DNA from: Brassicibacter mesophilus
GTDB lineage: Bacteria > Bacillota > Clostridia > Tissierellales > Proteiniboraceae
Reading direction: 5' to 3'
DNA length: 64,000 nt
NCBI RefSeq assembly: GCF_050433385.1
Contig: NZ_JBNPXI010000007.1
Coordinates: 1 to 64,000, forward strand
Shown: piece by piece, positions 1 through 8,792 of the stretch
Position numbering within the stretch: position 1 is the first letter of the stretch
Layout of the letters: each line of letters begins with the position of its first letter
Notes under the pieces: generated by a model
The model's input: the letters and a program-made list of their open reading frames with translations, nothing else
Told to the model about the DNA's origin: nothing
Database searches by the model: none
Program-made: the position numbers and the translations under genes

Positions 1-20
1 AGGTGATTTTTTTGTATAAC

Positions 21-128
21 TTCTGTCGCGCACCCGCATAGCGGGTGGTTTATTGTTTCGCACGCTTCGCGAGCTCAACAGGCTAAAGCCCATAACAGAA
101 AATCTTCTTGCAAAAAAACAAGAAGATT
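21..128. repeat. GC-rich multi-hairpin element, possible IS200/IS605-type end or derived MITE
   Basis: This segment is much more GC-rich than its surroundings. It holds a perfect 7-bp hairpin (CACCCGC at 31-37 with GCGGGTG at 41-47), further small inverted repeats (GGCT/AGCC at 81-90, CGCTTCGCG near 64-72), and outer arms TTCTGT (21-26) and ACAGAA (95-100) that could close a three-hairpin structure. A second 10-bp hairpin follows (101-110 with 119-128), which could end transcription of the minus-strand gene at 173. Subterminal imperfect hairpins are typical of IS200/IS605 ends and of the small elements derived from them. No transposase is visible, so this is an inference. Confidence 0.4.
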
Positions 129-172
129 AGTCTTTAATAAGAAATATTTTACTTCCATTTAACTTCATTAAA

Positions 173-1009
173 TTAAACCTCTAAGATGTTTTTAATTTGA
201 TTTTTTAGGTTATTTAAATCCATATCAGTATTATCTATAACTGCCTTTTTTATTTCTAGTAAATCTATTATCTCTTGTTCCACTGATTTTCTTTCTTTAA
301 GAATCTCTAGAGTACCTTCTAAGCCATATAGATTATGTTCTTTTCCATATCCTTGATTCGTATAATAATCAAGGAAGCCTTCATACCATTCAATAGGTCT
401 TTCTTCTATTATTCTTTTAAAAGATTCTTCTATGTTATCCTGATTTAAATAAATCAAAATTGGGTTTAATTCAGCAACAGCTTTTTCTAAATCTTTTATG
501 TAAGCTTTCGTTATATCAAATTCTGCATTATCTCTTATCATGCTTACAGTTACTGGATTTTGAATAAAACAGCACTCAAAAATATAAACTTCATCTCTCA
601 CTTTCACCAGCTCTGCAAATCGTTCCCATCTTTCTACTAATAGCTTTCTGTGCACCTCAAATGTCAATTCATAAATATCATGTTGTGCAATTTCATCAAA
701 TAAACCATCAGGGAATTCAATCTCATCAACAAATCTTAGCTTAACAAAAGGAATAAAAATGCCATCTATTTGATGCTCAGAAATTTCTTCAATAAAATCA
801 TAATGCTGTTTATATTTCTTTAATAGATTGTCATATTCATTTTTTGTAAAATACGCAACTCCATCATAATCAGCAGGATGATCTAAGTTACCTTCAAGTA
901 TAAGCTCGTTAGAAATCTTATATTCATCAAGTAGTTCTTTAATAGTTTTTGCTGCTGTTGATTTACCTGAACCTGGTAATCCTTCGACAATAATTAGTTT
1001 TGATTTCAT
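173..1009 (-). CDS. P-loop nucleotide/nucleoside kinase-like protein
   Basis: A 278-residue protein that starts with a classic Walker A loop (GLPGSGKST, residues 10-18) right after the first beta strand, as in the thymidylate/nucleoside kinase branch of P-loop NTPases. The rest is acidic and helical and does not match a family I can name. The start is supported by GGAGA seven bases upstream of ATG. The gene reads in the same direction as the macrodomain gene behind it, 50 bp away, so the two may be co-transcribed. The substrate is unknown; a phosphotransferase acting on a small molecule or nucleotide is the most I would infer. Confidence 0.7.
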   Translation of the reverse strand: MKSKLIIVEGLPGSGKSTAAKTIKELLDEYKISNELILEGNLDHPADYDGVAYFTKNEYDNLLKKYKQHYDFIEEISEHQIDGIFIPFVKLRFVDEIEFPDGLFDEIAQHDIYELTFEVHRKLLVERWERFAELVKVRDEVYIFECCFIQNPVTVSMIRDNAEFDITKAYIKDLEKAVAELNPILIYLNQDNIEESFKRIIEERPIEWYEGFLDYYTNQGYGKEHNLYGLEGTLEILKERKSVEQEIIDLLEIKKAVIDNTDMDLNNLKNQIKNILEV

Positions 1010-1059
1010 TTAACCATCTCCTAGACATAGTATCTTATGACGTGCAAGTACTCTCCTTT

Positions 1060-2118
1060 CTATTCTAATAAATTGCAGTATAAATCATAATTGTCATCAT
1101 TAAAGCATACAAATACCACTTCTTCGACTGAACTGTTATCTTTAAGAAAATCTTTTACTGTGTTTACCGCAATTGCAGCAGCTAATTCTTTAGGGAATCT
1201 ATATACTCCGGTGCTTATATTAGGAAATGCAATAGTTTTGATACTATGCTCATCAGCTAATTTAAGACTATTTTTATAACAATTAGCTAAAAGCTGTTCT
1301 TCATTGCTTTTTCCATCGTACCAAATAGGGCCAACAGTATGAATAACGTACTTAGCATTTAGTTCTCCAGCATTTGTAATCACAGCTTCTCCGGTCTCAC
1401 AACCCCCTTGCTTATCTCTTATTTTCATACATTCTTCAAGTATAGTTTTCCCTCCCGCTCTATGAATAGCTCCATCTACACCGCCACCACCTAATAAGCT
1501 ATTATTGGCAGCATTGACAATTGCATCTACAGAAATCTTAGTTATATCTCCTTTTAAGATTTTAATCCTATCATTAGAAGAGTCTGAGTTCATATTGCAC
1601 TCTTTATCAAATATCCAATACCTTTGGGTTACTTCTTCACCTTCTTTTACTTCGTTTTCTAAAATCCCACCGTTGTTTATAATTGTTTTAGCTGATCCTA
1701 AATTATTTTTATCGCAAGTAATTAATATTTTATTAATTCCAAGTTCTTTAGCTATCGGCAAGGCCAAGGATAACATCAACGAAGCATACCCTTTTTTTCG
1801 TTCTGAAGGACGAATACCATAACCAATATGCCCACCATAATTGAATAGATAGTCATTTAATCTGTGTCTAATATTTATGGCTCCTATAATTCTTTTATTT
1901 TCTTCGACCAAAAAATATGTATGTGCAGGAACTAAATTAGAAGGACATGTGTCTTGGTTTTTAATTTTATATGTATAATCTAACCATTCTTTATAGCTCA
2001 TATCTAATAATCTTGCAGAGTATGGAACAATTGCTTCACCACATTTTTCCCATTCATTAGCAAAATCATAATATTGCTCTTCCATTTCCTCATTAGGTTT
2101 TACTAATTTTAGTTTCAA
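1060..2118 (-). CDS. GNAT acetyltransferase fused to a macrodomain
   Basis: A two-domain protein of 352 residues. Residues 1-170 look like a GNAT N-acetyltransferase, with the acetyl-CoA loop region GIRPSERKKGYAS. Residues 185-350 form a MacroD/YmdB-type macrodomain with the ADP-ribose-binding stretches VNAANNSLLGGGGVDGAIH and ISTGVYRFP, so it probably removes ADP-ribose or the acetyl group of O-acetyl-ADP-ribose. An in-frame ATG exists at 2199, but a strong GGAGGG sits six bases before TTG at 2116-2118, and the GNAT homology begins there; I choose that TTG. The fusion joins an acetyl-transfer and an ADP-ribose hydrolase module; the substrate is unknown. Confidence 0.8.
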   Translation of the reverse strand: MKLKLVKPNEEMEEQYYDFANEWEKCGEAIVPYSARLLDMSYKEWLDYTYKIKNQDTCPSNLVPAHTYFLVEENKRIIGAINIRHRLNDYLFNYGGHIGYGIRPSERKKGYASLMLSLALPIAKELGINKILITCDKNNLGSAKTIINNGGILENEVKEGEEVTQRYWIFDKECNMNSDSSNDRIKILKGDITKISVDAIVNAANNSLLGGGGVDGAIHRAGGKTILEECMKIRDKQGGCETGEAVITNAGELNAKYVIHTVGPIWYDGKSNEEQLLANCYKNSLKLADEHSIKTIAFPNISTGVYRFPKELAAAIAVNTVKDFLKDNSSVEEVVFVCFNDDNYDLYCNLLE

Positions 2119-2308
2119 ATTTATCCCTCCATAATTCTTTTTTACTGATAAAACCATACTAGTAAAAATATTATTATTTGTTATTCTGTATAACTTCAAT
2201 ATTTCCTTTAAATCACTGTATGTTTATTTAGCTAGCTTAATCATAATTTTATTATAGCTCTAGTTATTAGTTATATTATATAAATGTATATAATGTATAA
2301 ATGTAACA

Positions 2309-2348
2309 TTGACAATGATTTGACTATCTGTTATCATCACTTTATAAT
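2309..2348 (+). promoter_or_regulatory. Sigma-A type promoter for the AGCS symporter
   Basis: TTGACT at 2320-2325 is followed after 17 bases by a perfect TATAAT at 2343-2348. An overlapping pair, TTGACA (2309-2314) and TATCAT (2332-2337), also has a 17-base spacer. The rest of the 313-bp gap between the divergent genes (2119-2431) shows only AT-rich sequence. Confidence 0.7.
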
Positions 2349-2431
2349 CTTTTTCGACATTTTTCTCCATGTTTCTCCATTTTTTTGCATTGTGTAGTCA
2401 GGTATACAAATAGAGAAGGAGGATTATTACC

Positions 2432-3787
2432 ATGGAAAACGTTTACACGATTTTTAAAAGTATCGATTCTTTAGTATGGGGACCGCCTTTATTGATATTA
2501 CTTGTTGGAACTGGTATTTTTTTAACAATCAGATTAGGATTATTACAAGTTATTAAATTGCCTTTAGCACTTAAGTATTTGTTCGCAAAGGACGATGATA
2601 CTACAGGTGAAGGTGATGTAACTAGTTTTGCTGCTCTGTGTACAGCATTAGCAGCTACTATTGGTACTGGAAATATAGTTGGTGTTGCTACTGCTATCAA
2701 GCTAGGAGGACCTGGAGCATTATTTTGGATGTGGATGGCCGCTTTCTTTGGTATGGCAACAAAATACGCAGAAGGTCTTTTGGCTGTCAAATATAGAGTA
2801 GTTGACGATAATGGTGAGATGGCCGGAGGTCCAATGTATTATATTGAAAGAGGATTAGGCAATAAATGGCTAGCAAAAGCATTTGCCATATTCGGTATAG
2901 GTGTAGCCTATTTTGGTATAGGTACATTCCCACAAGTAAATGCGATCACTAATGCAACTAAGATAGCATTGAATATCCCGATTCCAGTTAGTGCTGTAAT
3001 CATAACTGTATTAGTTGCACTTGTTACATTAGGAGGAATCAAAAGTATTTCAAAAGTTTCTGAGCTTGTTGTTCCTTTCATGGCAGGGCTATATATTTTA
3101 GGTGCAGTAATGATTTTAATATACAACATAAATTTAGTGCCAGCTACTATTGGACTAGTAATAAAAAGTGCTTTTACTCCTGCTGCTGCTTCTGGAGGTT
3201 TTCTTGGAGCATCTGTAATGCTGGCAATTAGAAGTGGAGTTTCAAGAGGTGTATTTTCAAATGAATCTGGTCTAGGTAGTGCTCCAATTGCAGCTGCAGC
3301 TGCAAAGACAAAGTCTTGTGTAAGACAAGGTTTAGTTTCAATGACAGGTACCTTCTTTGACACTATTATTGTATGTACTATGACTGGTTTAGTATTGATA
3401 TTAACCGGTATATGGAATTCTAATCTTGAAGGTGCAGCTATGACAAATGAAGCTTTCAAATTAGGACTACCTATCCCTTATCTATCCCAAATCATAGTTA
3501 CTATAGGATTAATATTCTTTGCATTTACAACAATTCTAGGATGGAACTATTATGGTGAAAGATGTACACAATATCTTTTCGGTGTTAAAGGTATAAAGCT
3601 ATATCGTTTCATATTTATTGGTATAATTGCTTTAGGAGCATTTAACTTAAAATTAGACTTGATATGGGTAATAGCTGACATTGTTAATGGACTTATGGCT
3701 ATTCCTAACCTTATAGCTATTATTGGTTTAAGTGGTGTAATTATCTATGAGACTAAAACATATTTTAAGCTACAAAATAGATGCTAA
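2432..3787 (+). CDS. Alanine/glycine:cation symporter (AGCS) family protein
   Basis: A 451-residue polytopic membrane protein of the AGCS (SSS-unrelated) family, which imports alanine or glycine with sodium or protons. It carries the family-typical N-terminal stretch TALAATIGTGNIVGVATAI and the later block FSNESGLGSAPIAAAAAKT. Length is normal for the family (about 440-490). AGGAGG lies ten bases upstream of the ATG, behind a good sigma-A promoter. The gene is monocistronic: it is closed by a hairpin terminator and its neighbours run on the other strand. In an amino-acid-fermenting anaerobe such a carrier supplies substrate; the exact amino acid cannot be read from sequence. Confidence 0.9.
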   Translation: MENVYTIFKSIDSLVWGPPLLILLVGTGIFLTIRLGLLQVIKLPLALKYLFAKDDDTTGEGDVTSFAALCTALAATIGTGNIVGVATAIKLGGPGALFWMWMAAFFGMATKYAEGLLAVKYRVVDDNGEMAGGPMYYIERGLGNKWLAKAFAIFGIGVAYFGIGTFPQVNAITNATKIALNIPIPVSAVIITVLVALVTLGGIKSISKVSELVVPFMAGLYILGAVMILIYNINLVPATIGLVIKSAFTPAAASGGFLGASVMLAIRSGVSRGVFSNESGLGSAPIAAAAAKTKSCVRQGLVSMTGTFFDTIIVCTMTGLVLILTGIWNSNLEGAAMTNEAFKLGLPIPYLSQIIVTIGLIFFAFTTILGWNYYGERCTQYLFGVKGIKLYRFIFIGIIALGAFNLKLDLIWVIADIVNGLMAIPNLIAIIGLSGVIIYETKTYFKLQNRC

Positions 3788-3807
3788 AAAAGCTATTTTA
3801 TAATGAA

Positions 3808-3837
3808 AAAAGGATGCGATTTAATGCATCCTTTTCT
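3808..3837 (+). terminator. Rho-independent terminator of the AGCS gene
   Basis: A 10-bp stem (AAAAGGATGC at 3808-3817 with GCATCCTTTT at 3826-3835) and an 8-base loop, beginning 20 bp after the stop codon. The stem ends in a T-run. Confidence 0.8.
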
Positions 3838-4025
3838 TAATTAGCCGCAGATCCGACTATAATGGTAAACTCTATTTATATTGTACTGATTTAATCTTTC
3901 AGCTTTGATCTCTTTACGCTTTATATATCATATCACTTTTTTCAATTTAGAATTCTATTTCCAAATAATTATTCTAATTTAATTCTATTGGTTAAACTTC
4001 TGTCTAGCTTCTTATTCATTTCTTT

Positions 4026-5177
4026 TTAGTTATTATTGTGTGCATTCAAAACCCCTTCTGATTTTAATACTCCTTCAAATCCTTGTCTAAAGTCGTTGAC
4101 TGCTTTAAGTCTCCATTTTTCAGATTTTGGATAAAATAATTCAACATAAGAGTCTTTTATGTATTTTCCATCTTTTTCACTGTTAGAACCATTCCAGTAC
4201 AATCTATTCTCTTCTATTATTGTCTTTAGTGATTTTAATCCTGCTTTAGTTGTATCTCCAAGTGTTCCAAACTCAAATGTTGTTGAATAGAATCTCTTTT
4301 CTTTAAATTCTTTTTCTTTAAAAAGATATAGAAAATCTATCATATCACCTTCTATTTTATAAAATTCGTCAGCATCTGCTTTTTGGACTAATGGATATGA
4401 AAATAGTTTTTTCAATTCTTCTGAGCTTCTTTCTTCAAAGCAGGAATTGACTATACTCATTTGATTGCTCGGACCATAGCCTGTATGCAAGTCAAGGTGC
4501 AAAATGTGATTATAGTCCTTCATATATCTTCTATATGTTTCAATCATATATTTAGTTGACTCTTCGTATTCCTGTCCTCCATAATATATACCTTTTTCAA
4601 ACTCATATTGTCCAAGTATTGGAGCATTTTTAAAGTTATTTATTCCTATCTTATATAAGGCTTTTAAAAAGCCAAATCCAAAATTGAGATCATTTATACA
4701 TCCTTTTCTATAGGCTTTTTCTGGAATCATAAGCTTTTTTATCTCTTTATAATCCATGTTTAGCTTTTTATCAAAGTTTCTCCATTCCCATATAAAGTTT
4801 CTATTAAGATCAACATTATTTTCATTAGTTCTCCTTTTATGCTTCATTCCCCATGGGTTTATTGAGTGAACTAGAACTATACCAGTAGAATCTGAATCTA
4901 GTGTAGTTAAATATTCTCTAACAAAAATCTGTAGCATTGCAGCGCCAACATATCCTTCTATTCCATGAAGACCTGTTGTAATAATCAAAAGCTTATCCTT
5001 AATCTCATTTGCATCTGCTTTAATAATATCTATTGATAAGCTTTCATCTTTTTCATTAACTTTATGGCTTAGCAGCTCTGTATTCTTCCAAATTTCTTTT
5101 ATGTTATTAAGATTATTAATAAACCTATATTTTGACTCCTCATATGTGCTACTAAATATATCTAACCTATCATCCAT
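4026..5177 (-). CDS. M14-like zinc carboxypeptidase (DUF2817 type)
   Basis: A 383-residue cytoplasmic protein of the DUF2817 branch of M14 metallopeptidases. The zinc ligands are visible as HGIE (H71, E74) and H231 in HLDLHTGYG. The substrate-anchoring block NVDLNRNF lies at 121-128, and the probable catalytic glutamate is E302 in TTFEFGTLG. No signal peptide is present, so it likely trims peptides inside the cell. GGAGGG seven bases before ATG supports the start. It follows the YfcC-type transporter by 11 bp on the same strand; the pair suggests uptake of a peptide or amino-acid conjugate followed by hydrolysis, which is an inference from context. Confidence 0.75.
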   Translation of the reverse strand: MDDRLDIFSSTYEESKYRFINNLNNIKEIWKNTELLSHKVNEKDESLSIDIIKADANEIKDKLLIITTGLHGIEGYVGAAMLQIFVREYLTTLDSDSTGIVLVHSINPWGMKHKRRTNENNVDLNRNFIWEWRNFDKKLNMDYKEIKKLMIPEKAYRKGCINDLNFGFGFLKALYKIGINNFKNAPILGQYEFEKGIYYGGQEYEESTKYMIETYRRYMKDYNHILHLDLHTGYGPSNQMSIVNSCFEERSSEELKKLFSYPLVQKADADEFYKIEGDMIDFLYLFKEKEFKEKRFYSTTFEFGTLGDTTKAGLKSLKTIIEENRLYWNGSNSEKDGKYIKDSYVELFYPKSEKWRLKAVNDFRQGFEGVLKSEGVLNAHNNN

Positions 5178-5188
5178 GAGAATCCCTC

Positions 5189-6664
5189 CTAAAATGGACC
5201 ATAATTAATCATAACGGCTATTCCAAGAAGCAAGCATGTAATTACTAAAATAGTAAACTGTAACTTAATAATCCATTTAAACCATTTGGGATAGCTAACT
5301 ACTGTAAGGCCTAAAGCTATGAGAAGCACTGCATTTGTTGGATAGAATACATTACTGAAACCATCTCCAAAAGCAAATGCAAGTATAGTTATCTGTCTAT
5401 TTATGTGTACTAAATCTGCAATAGGAGCCACTAGAGGCATAATCAAGAAGGCTTTTGCTGAACCTGAGCTGATAAAGAAATTCATAACAAGAACTAATAG
5501 ATATATAAGAAGAACAGATATCATTGGTGAAGTATTCATAATAGATTCAGCTGCATAATGAAGTATTGTATCCATAATGCCTGACTGAGTTATTATATGC
5601 TTTACACTTGTGGCCATTAGTATTAATAAAATTCCTGGAGCAATACTTAGTGCTCCATTTAAAAGTGTTTTTAAAACTTCTTTTCCTTTTAAACCCGCTA
5701 GTAACCCAGATACACTTCCTCCGATTAAAAACAGTAGACCTATAATCGGTAAAGAATAGTTCGATAAGACTTCTACTACTGAAGTGCTTAAAATCAATAT
5801 GAAAATGCATACGATGATAAACCCAAACCACTTTGCAGCTCTGTTAAGCTTTGTAGTGTCTGTAAACGCCATATATATATTACTGTTCATATTTTCTTTT
5901 TGTATAATATCTTCACTATAAACTGAAGATTTATGTGGGTTCTTTTCTATCTTCTTTGCATATCTTATTAAAAAACATACAAGAATAGCATAGATAACGA
6001 AAAACACTCCTATTCTCATCAGAATTCCAGAAAACATAGGTAGCCCTGCAATTCTTTGTGCCACACCTACCGTAAATGGATTTGCAATTCCTGAAGCAAA
6101 ACCAAATCCTGCTGCAAGAATGCTCATGCCTAGTCCTGTTAATGAATCCCATCCCAGTGAATATGATAAAGCTATTACTATTGGTACAAGAGGGATTATT
6201 TCTTCAAATATTCCAACAACAGAACCAATAGTCATAAAAACAAAAACTACGCTTGCTAAAAGATAGTACTTATGCTTATTAAAGTATTTCACTATCTTAC
6301 CAATTACGTATTTAAGCATATCTGATTTGTTCAATACAGCGAATGATCCACCTATCACAAGTAGAAATATAATTATAGCTATTACAATAGGTGCATCCCC
6401 ACTCCATAAAACCTCAATTGGCGCTGTAAACCATCTCCAGACAGGATATCCTTGTCCATTAGTAAACTGGAAAGATTCTGGATTAATTGTCATTCTATCA
6501 TTTAACAATACTCTTTCATAGCTTCCTGTTGGTATTATATGTGTAAGTACTCCTGCAGCAACCATTAGAATTAAAAGTATAAGTATTGATGAAAAAAAAG
6601 CTTTCTTATTTATGCTTACTCCGTAGTCTTCTTTAGTATTAATCTTACTTCCTGAGTTGTTCAA
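5189..6664 (-). CDS. YfcC family transporter (DcuC/AbgT-like superfamily)
   Basis: A membrane carrier of about 491 residues with an N-terminal helix (ILILLILMVAAGVLTHIIPTG), the motif GSVVGIFEEIIPLVPI and the block GFASGIANPFTVGVAQ, all typical of YfcC proteins, which are predicted basic amino acid or dicarboxylate carriers. The upstream ATG at 6694 is less likely than TTG at 6662-6664, which sits five bases after a perfect AGGAGGGG. The gene is transcribed ahead of the M14-like peptidase. A stable hairpin with several G-U pairs (6778-6805) precedes it. The substrate cannot be fixed from sequence; a peptide or acylated amino acid fits the neighbouring peptidase. Confidence 0.8.
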   Translation of the reverse strand: MNNSGSKINTKEDYGVSINKKAFFSSILILLILMVAAGVLTHIIPTGSYERVLLNDRMTINPESFQFTNGQGYPVWRWFTAPIEVLWSGDAPIVIAIIIFLLVIGGSFAVLNKSDMLKYVIGKIVKYFNKHKYYLLASVVFVFMTIGSVVGIFEEIIPLVPIVIALSYSLGWDSLTGLGMSILAAGFGFASGIANPFTVGVAQRIAGLPMFSGILMRIGVFFVIYAILVCFLIRYAKKIEKNPHKSSVYSEDIIQKENMNSNIYMAFTDTTKLNRAAKWFGFIIVCIFILILSTSVVEVLSNYSLPIIGLLFLIGGSVSGLLAGLKGKEVLKTLLNGALSIAPGILLILMATSVKHIITQSGIMDTILHYAAESIMNTSPMISVLLIYLLVLVMNFFISSGSAKAFLIMPLVAPIADLVHINRQITILAFAFGDGFSNVFYPTNAVLLIALGLTVVSYPKWFKWIIKLQFTILVITCLLLGIAVMINYGPF

Positions 6665-6777
6665 AGCATCCCCTCCTTTTTGCATTATTTTCATATTTGT
6701 GGTAAAGATATTGTTATTTGTATTCTTTATAATTTCAATTTTTCCTTTAAAACTATATATATTTTTAATAAACTAAA

Positions 6778-6805
6778 GAGAGCTACCCTAATTTGGATAA
6801 CCCTC
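6778..6805 (-). terminator. Secondary hairpin between the amino-sugar operon and the YfcC gene
   Basis: On the minus strand an 11-bp stem with three G-U pairs (6795-6805 with 6778-6788) and a 6-base loop is followed by a T-rich tract. It could be a back-up terminator for the operon upstream or a leader hairpin of the transporter gene. Confidence 0.4.
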
Positions 6806-6843
6806 TTTTACATTTAAAATACTATTTATTAATAGAGAAATAA

Positions 6844-6873
6844 TAAAAAAGATACCGCAAAGTATCCTTTTTA
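6844..6873 (-). terminator. Terminator of the amino-sugar operon
   Basis: Read on the minus strand, the stem GGATAC/GTATC (arms 6862-6866 and 6851-6855, flanked by A/T pairs) has a 6-base loop and ends in a run of six T. It lies 55 bp after the stop codon of the PfkB kinase gene. Confidence 0.7.
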
Positions 6874-6925
6874 AAATGGGGGATGATTATTTTTTCAGAT
6901 TATATATTCAAATATAACCTTGTTA

Positions 6926-7855
6926 TTAGCCTAACTCTATTATTTTTACCTTTTTTCTTATTTTCTCAACATTCTCAATTCTAATCATGCCTGTCTCTTT
7001 TTCCATCGCATTTGCAGTTCCGCAGCTTGCAGCAAAAGCAAGCATATCTCTAAAATCATATCCTCTTTGTAATGCGACTGCAAGACCTGCAACTGTAGAA
7101 TCTCCCGAGCCCACAGGGTTGACTGCCTCTATATTAGGTATTTCAACCTTATATGCCCTGTCATCTTTCACCACTATTGAACCTCTTTCTCCTAGCGAGA
7201 CAAATACTATTTCAATTCCAGTTTGTCCTAGCTTTTTGGCACATCTTATTATCTCAGCTTCACTTTCTAAATTCTTATTAAAAATATATTCTAATTCATC
7301 TTTATTAGGTTTAATAATATGTGGTCTTGCCTCTATACCCTTGACTAAAGCTTCACCACTAGTATCTAGAATAAACTTGACATCATAATTTTTTGCTTTA
7401 GTAATAAGTTCTTTATATATACTAGCTGGCACTTCTTTCGGTATACTTCCAGACGCACATACAATACTTGAATCCTGCAACATTTTACTATATTTATTAT
7501 ATAGACTATCTAGTTCATCCTCTGTTACTTGAGGTCCTGGTTCTAAAATCTCAGTCTGTCCACAACTATTTGATAGTATTGCAATACAACACCTTGTATC
7601 TTCTGAAATTTTTATGAAATCGCTTTTTATATTTAGTTCTTCTAATTCTTTCGATATAAAGTCTCCATTGGCTCCACCTAAAAATCCTGTAGCATCTACT
7701 TTTTCTCCAAGCTGTTTTACAACTCTCGCAACATTTATGCCTTTTCCTCCTGCAGTGTTATGAACTTCCAACGCTCTAGAAACTTTACCTTTTTCAAAGT
7801 CATCTAAAATATATCTTTTATCTACAGAAGGATTCAATGTAATAGTTGAAATCAA
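6926..7855 (-). CDS. PfkB family 1-phosphofructokinase / tagatose-6-phosphate kinase
   Basis: A 309-residue PfkB-fold sugar kinase of the FruK/LacC subgroup. It shows the first signature TAGGKGINVARVVKQLG (34-50) and the catalytic anion-hole motif VNPVGSGDS near residue 247, with the general-base aspartate in GSGD. In this operon it most likely makes tagatose 1,6-bisphosphate from tagatose 6-phosphate for the aldolase gene 11 bp upstream. The start is TTG at 7853-7855, six bases after AGGAGGG; there is no better ATG. It is the last gene of the operon, ahead of a terminator. Fructose-1-phosphate as substrate is the alternative. Confidence 0.85.
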   Translation of the reverse strand: MISTITLNPSVDKRYILDDFEKGKVSRALEVHNTAGGKGINVARVVKQLGEKVDATGFLGGANGDFISKELEELNIKSDFIKISEDTRCCIAILSNSCGQTEILEPGPQVTEDELDSLYNKYSKMLQDSSIVCASGSIPKEVPASIYKELITKAKNYDVKFILDTSGEALVKGIEARPHIIKPNKDELEYIFNKNLESEAEIIRCAKKLGQTGIEIVFVSLGERGSIVVKDDRAYKVEIPNIEAVNPVGSGDSTVAGLAVALQRGYDFRDMLAFAASCGTANAMEKETGMIRIENVEKIRKKVKIIELG

Positions 7856-7866
7856 GACATTCCCTC

Positions 7867-8724
7867 CTACACAAACCTTCCATTGCTTTTGCAGACCATT
7901 ATCTTGTCAGCTACAACCTTACTCATCGCTTCTTTACCAGGTGTCAAATATTTGCGTGGGTCAGTTTCTTCTGGATGTTTTACAAAATACTCTTTAACAG
8001 CATTTGCAAAAGGAATCTTGAGCTCTGTTGCTATGTTTACTTTACATATTCCTAACTTTATAGCTTGTTCAATGTCTTCATTAGACAACCCAGAAGCCCC
8101 ATGTAACACTAGTGGCACATCTACCTTGTCTTTTATCTGTTCTAATCTTTTAAAATCCAAATCAGGCTTTGATTTATACAAACCATGAGCAGTTCCGATA
8201 GCTACTGCGAGAGAATCTATTTTTGTTCTCTCGACAAATTCCCTTGCTAAATCAGGGTCTGTATACTTAGAGTCATTTTCATTTATAACTAAATCGTCTT
8301 CATGACCACTCAAAACACCTAGCTCTGCTTCTACAGTTACATTTCTCGCATGGGCATATTCGACTATATCAATAGTTTTTTTAATATTGTCTTCAAAAGA
8401 ATCCATAGAGGCATCTATCATAGCTGACTTGCAGCCCAAATCTATATACCTTTTAATTAAATTGACATCTGTAAAATGATCTAAATGTACAGCTATAGGG
8501 ATATAATACTTTTGTGATGCAGCATTTCCTATAGCTATTAAATATTCTATATCTGAAAACTTAGCTGTACTTGGAGTTACAGCCAATATTACAGGTGACT
8601 TTAGCTTGGATGCTTCCTCAATAACCACTTTAATTGTTTCTAGGTTGTGTATATTGAAAGCTGGTACTGCATACTTAAACTTTTTAGCATTTAGAAGCAT
8701 ATCTTTTGTTGATATTATTGGCAT
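7867..8724 (-). CDS. Class II fructose/tagatose-bisphosphate aldolase
   Basis: A zinc aldolase of about 285 residues. The metal-site motif HLDH lies near residues 80-83, the phosphate/potassium-loop motifs are GTAHG and LHGASG, and NIATELK follows. The pattern and length (285) fit the GatY/KbaY tagatose-1,6-bisphosphate aldolases better than long FbaA forms. It should split tagatose 1,6-bisphosphate into glyceraldehyde 3-phosphate and dihydroxyacetone phosphate. A GTG at 8725-8727 precedes the ATG, but the ATG has better spacing (seven bases) from GAGGGGG. The pairing with AgaS and PfkB supports tagatose; fructose bisphosphate remains possible. Confidence 0.87.
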   Translation of the reverse strand: MPIISTKDMLLNAKKFKYAVPAFNIHNLETIKVVIEEASKLKSPVILAVTPSTAKFSDIEYLIAIGNAASQKYYIPIAVHLDHFTDVNLIKRYIDLGCKSAMIDASMDSFEDNIKKTIDIVEYAHARNVTVEAELGVLSGHEDDLVINENDSKYTDPDLAREFVERTKIDSLAVAIGTAHGLYKSKPDLDFKRLEQIKDKVDVPLVLHGASGLSNEDIEQAIKLGICKVNIATELKIPFANAVKEYFVKHPEETDPRKYLTPGKEAMSKVVADKIMVCKSNGRFV

Positions 8725-8792
8725 CACTAGTCCCCCTCATGATTTTCATTTACATTTCTTATAACACTACACTTTCTCTTTAAATACTCACT

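Noticed and set aside
2149..2431. Glycine riboswitch ahead of the AGCS symporter
   Set aside because: The leader between promoter and start is short (about 80 bp) and lacks the tandem glycine aptamer pattern.
2443..3459. Long antisense ORFs within the AGCS, NCS2, YedE and other membrane genes
   Set aside because: They mirror the codon pattern of the true genes on the other strand, lack Shine-Dalgarno sites and show no recognisable domains.
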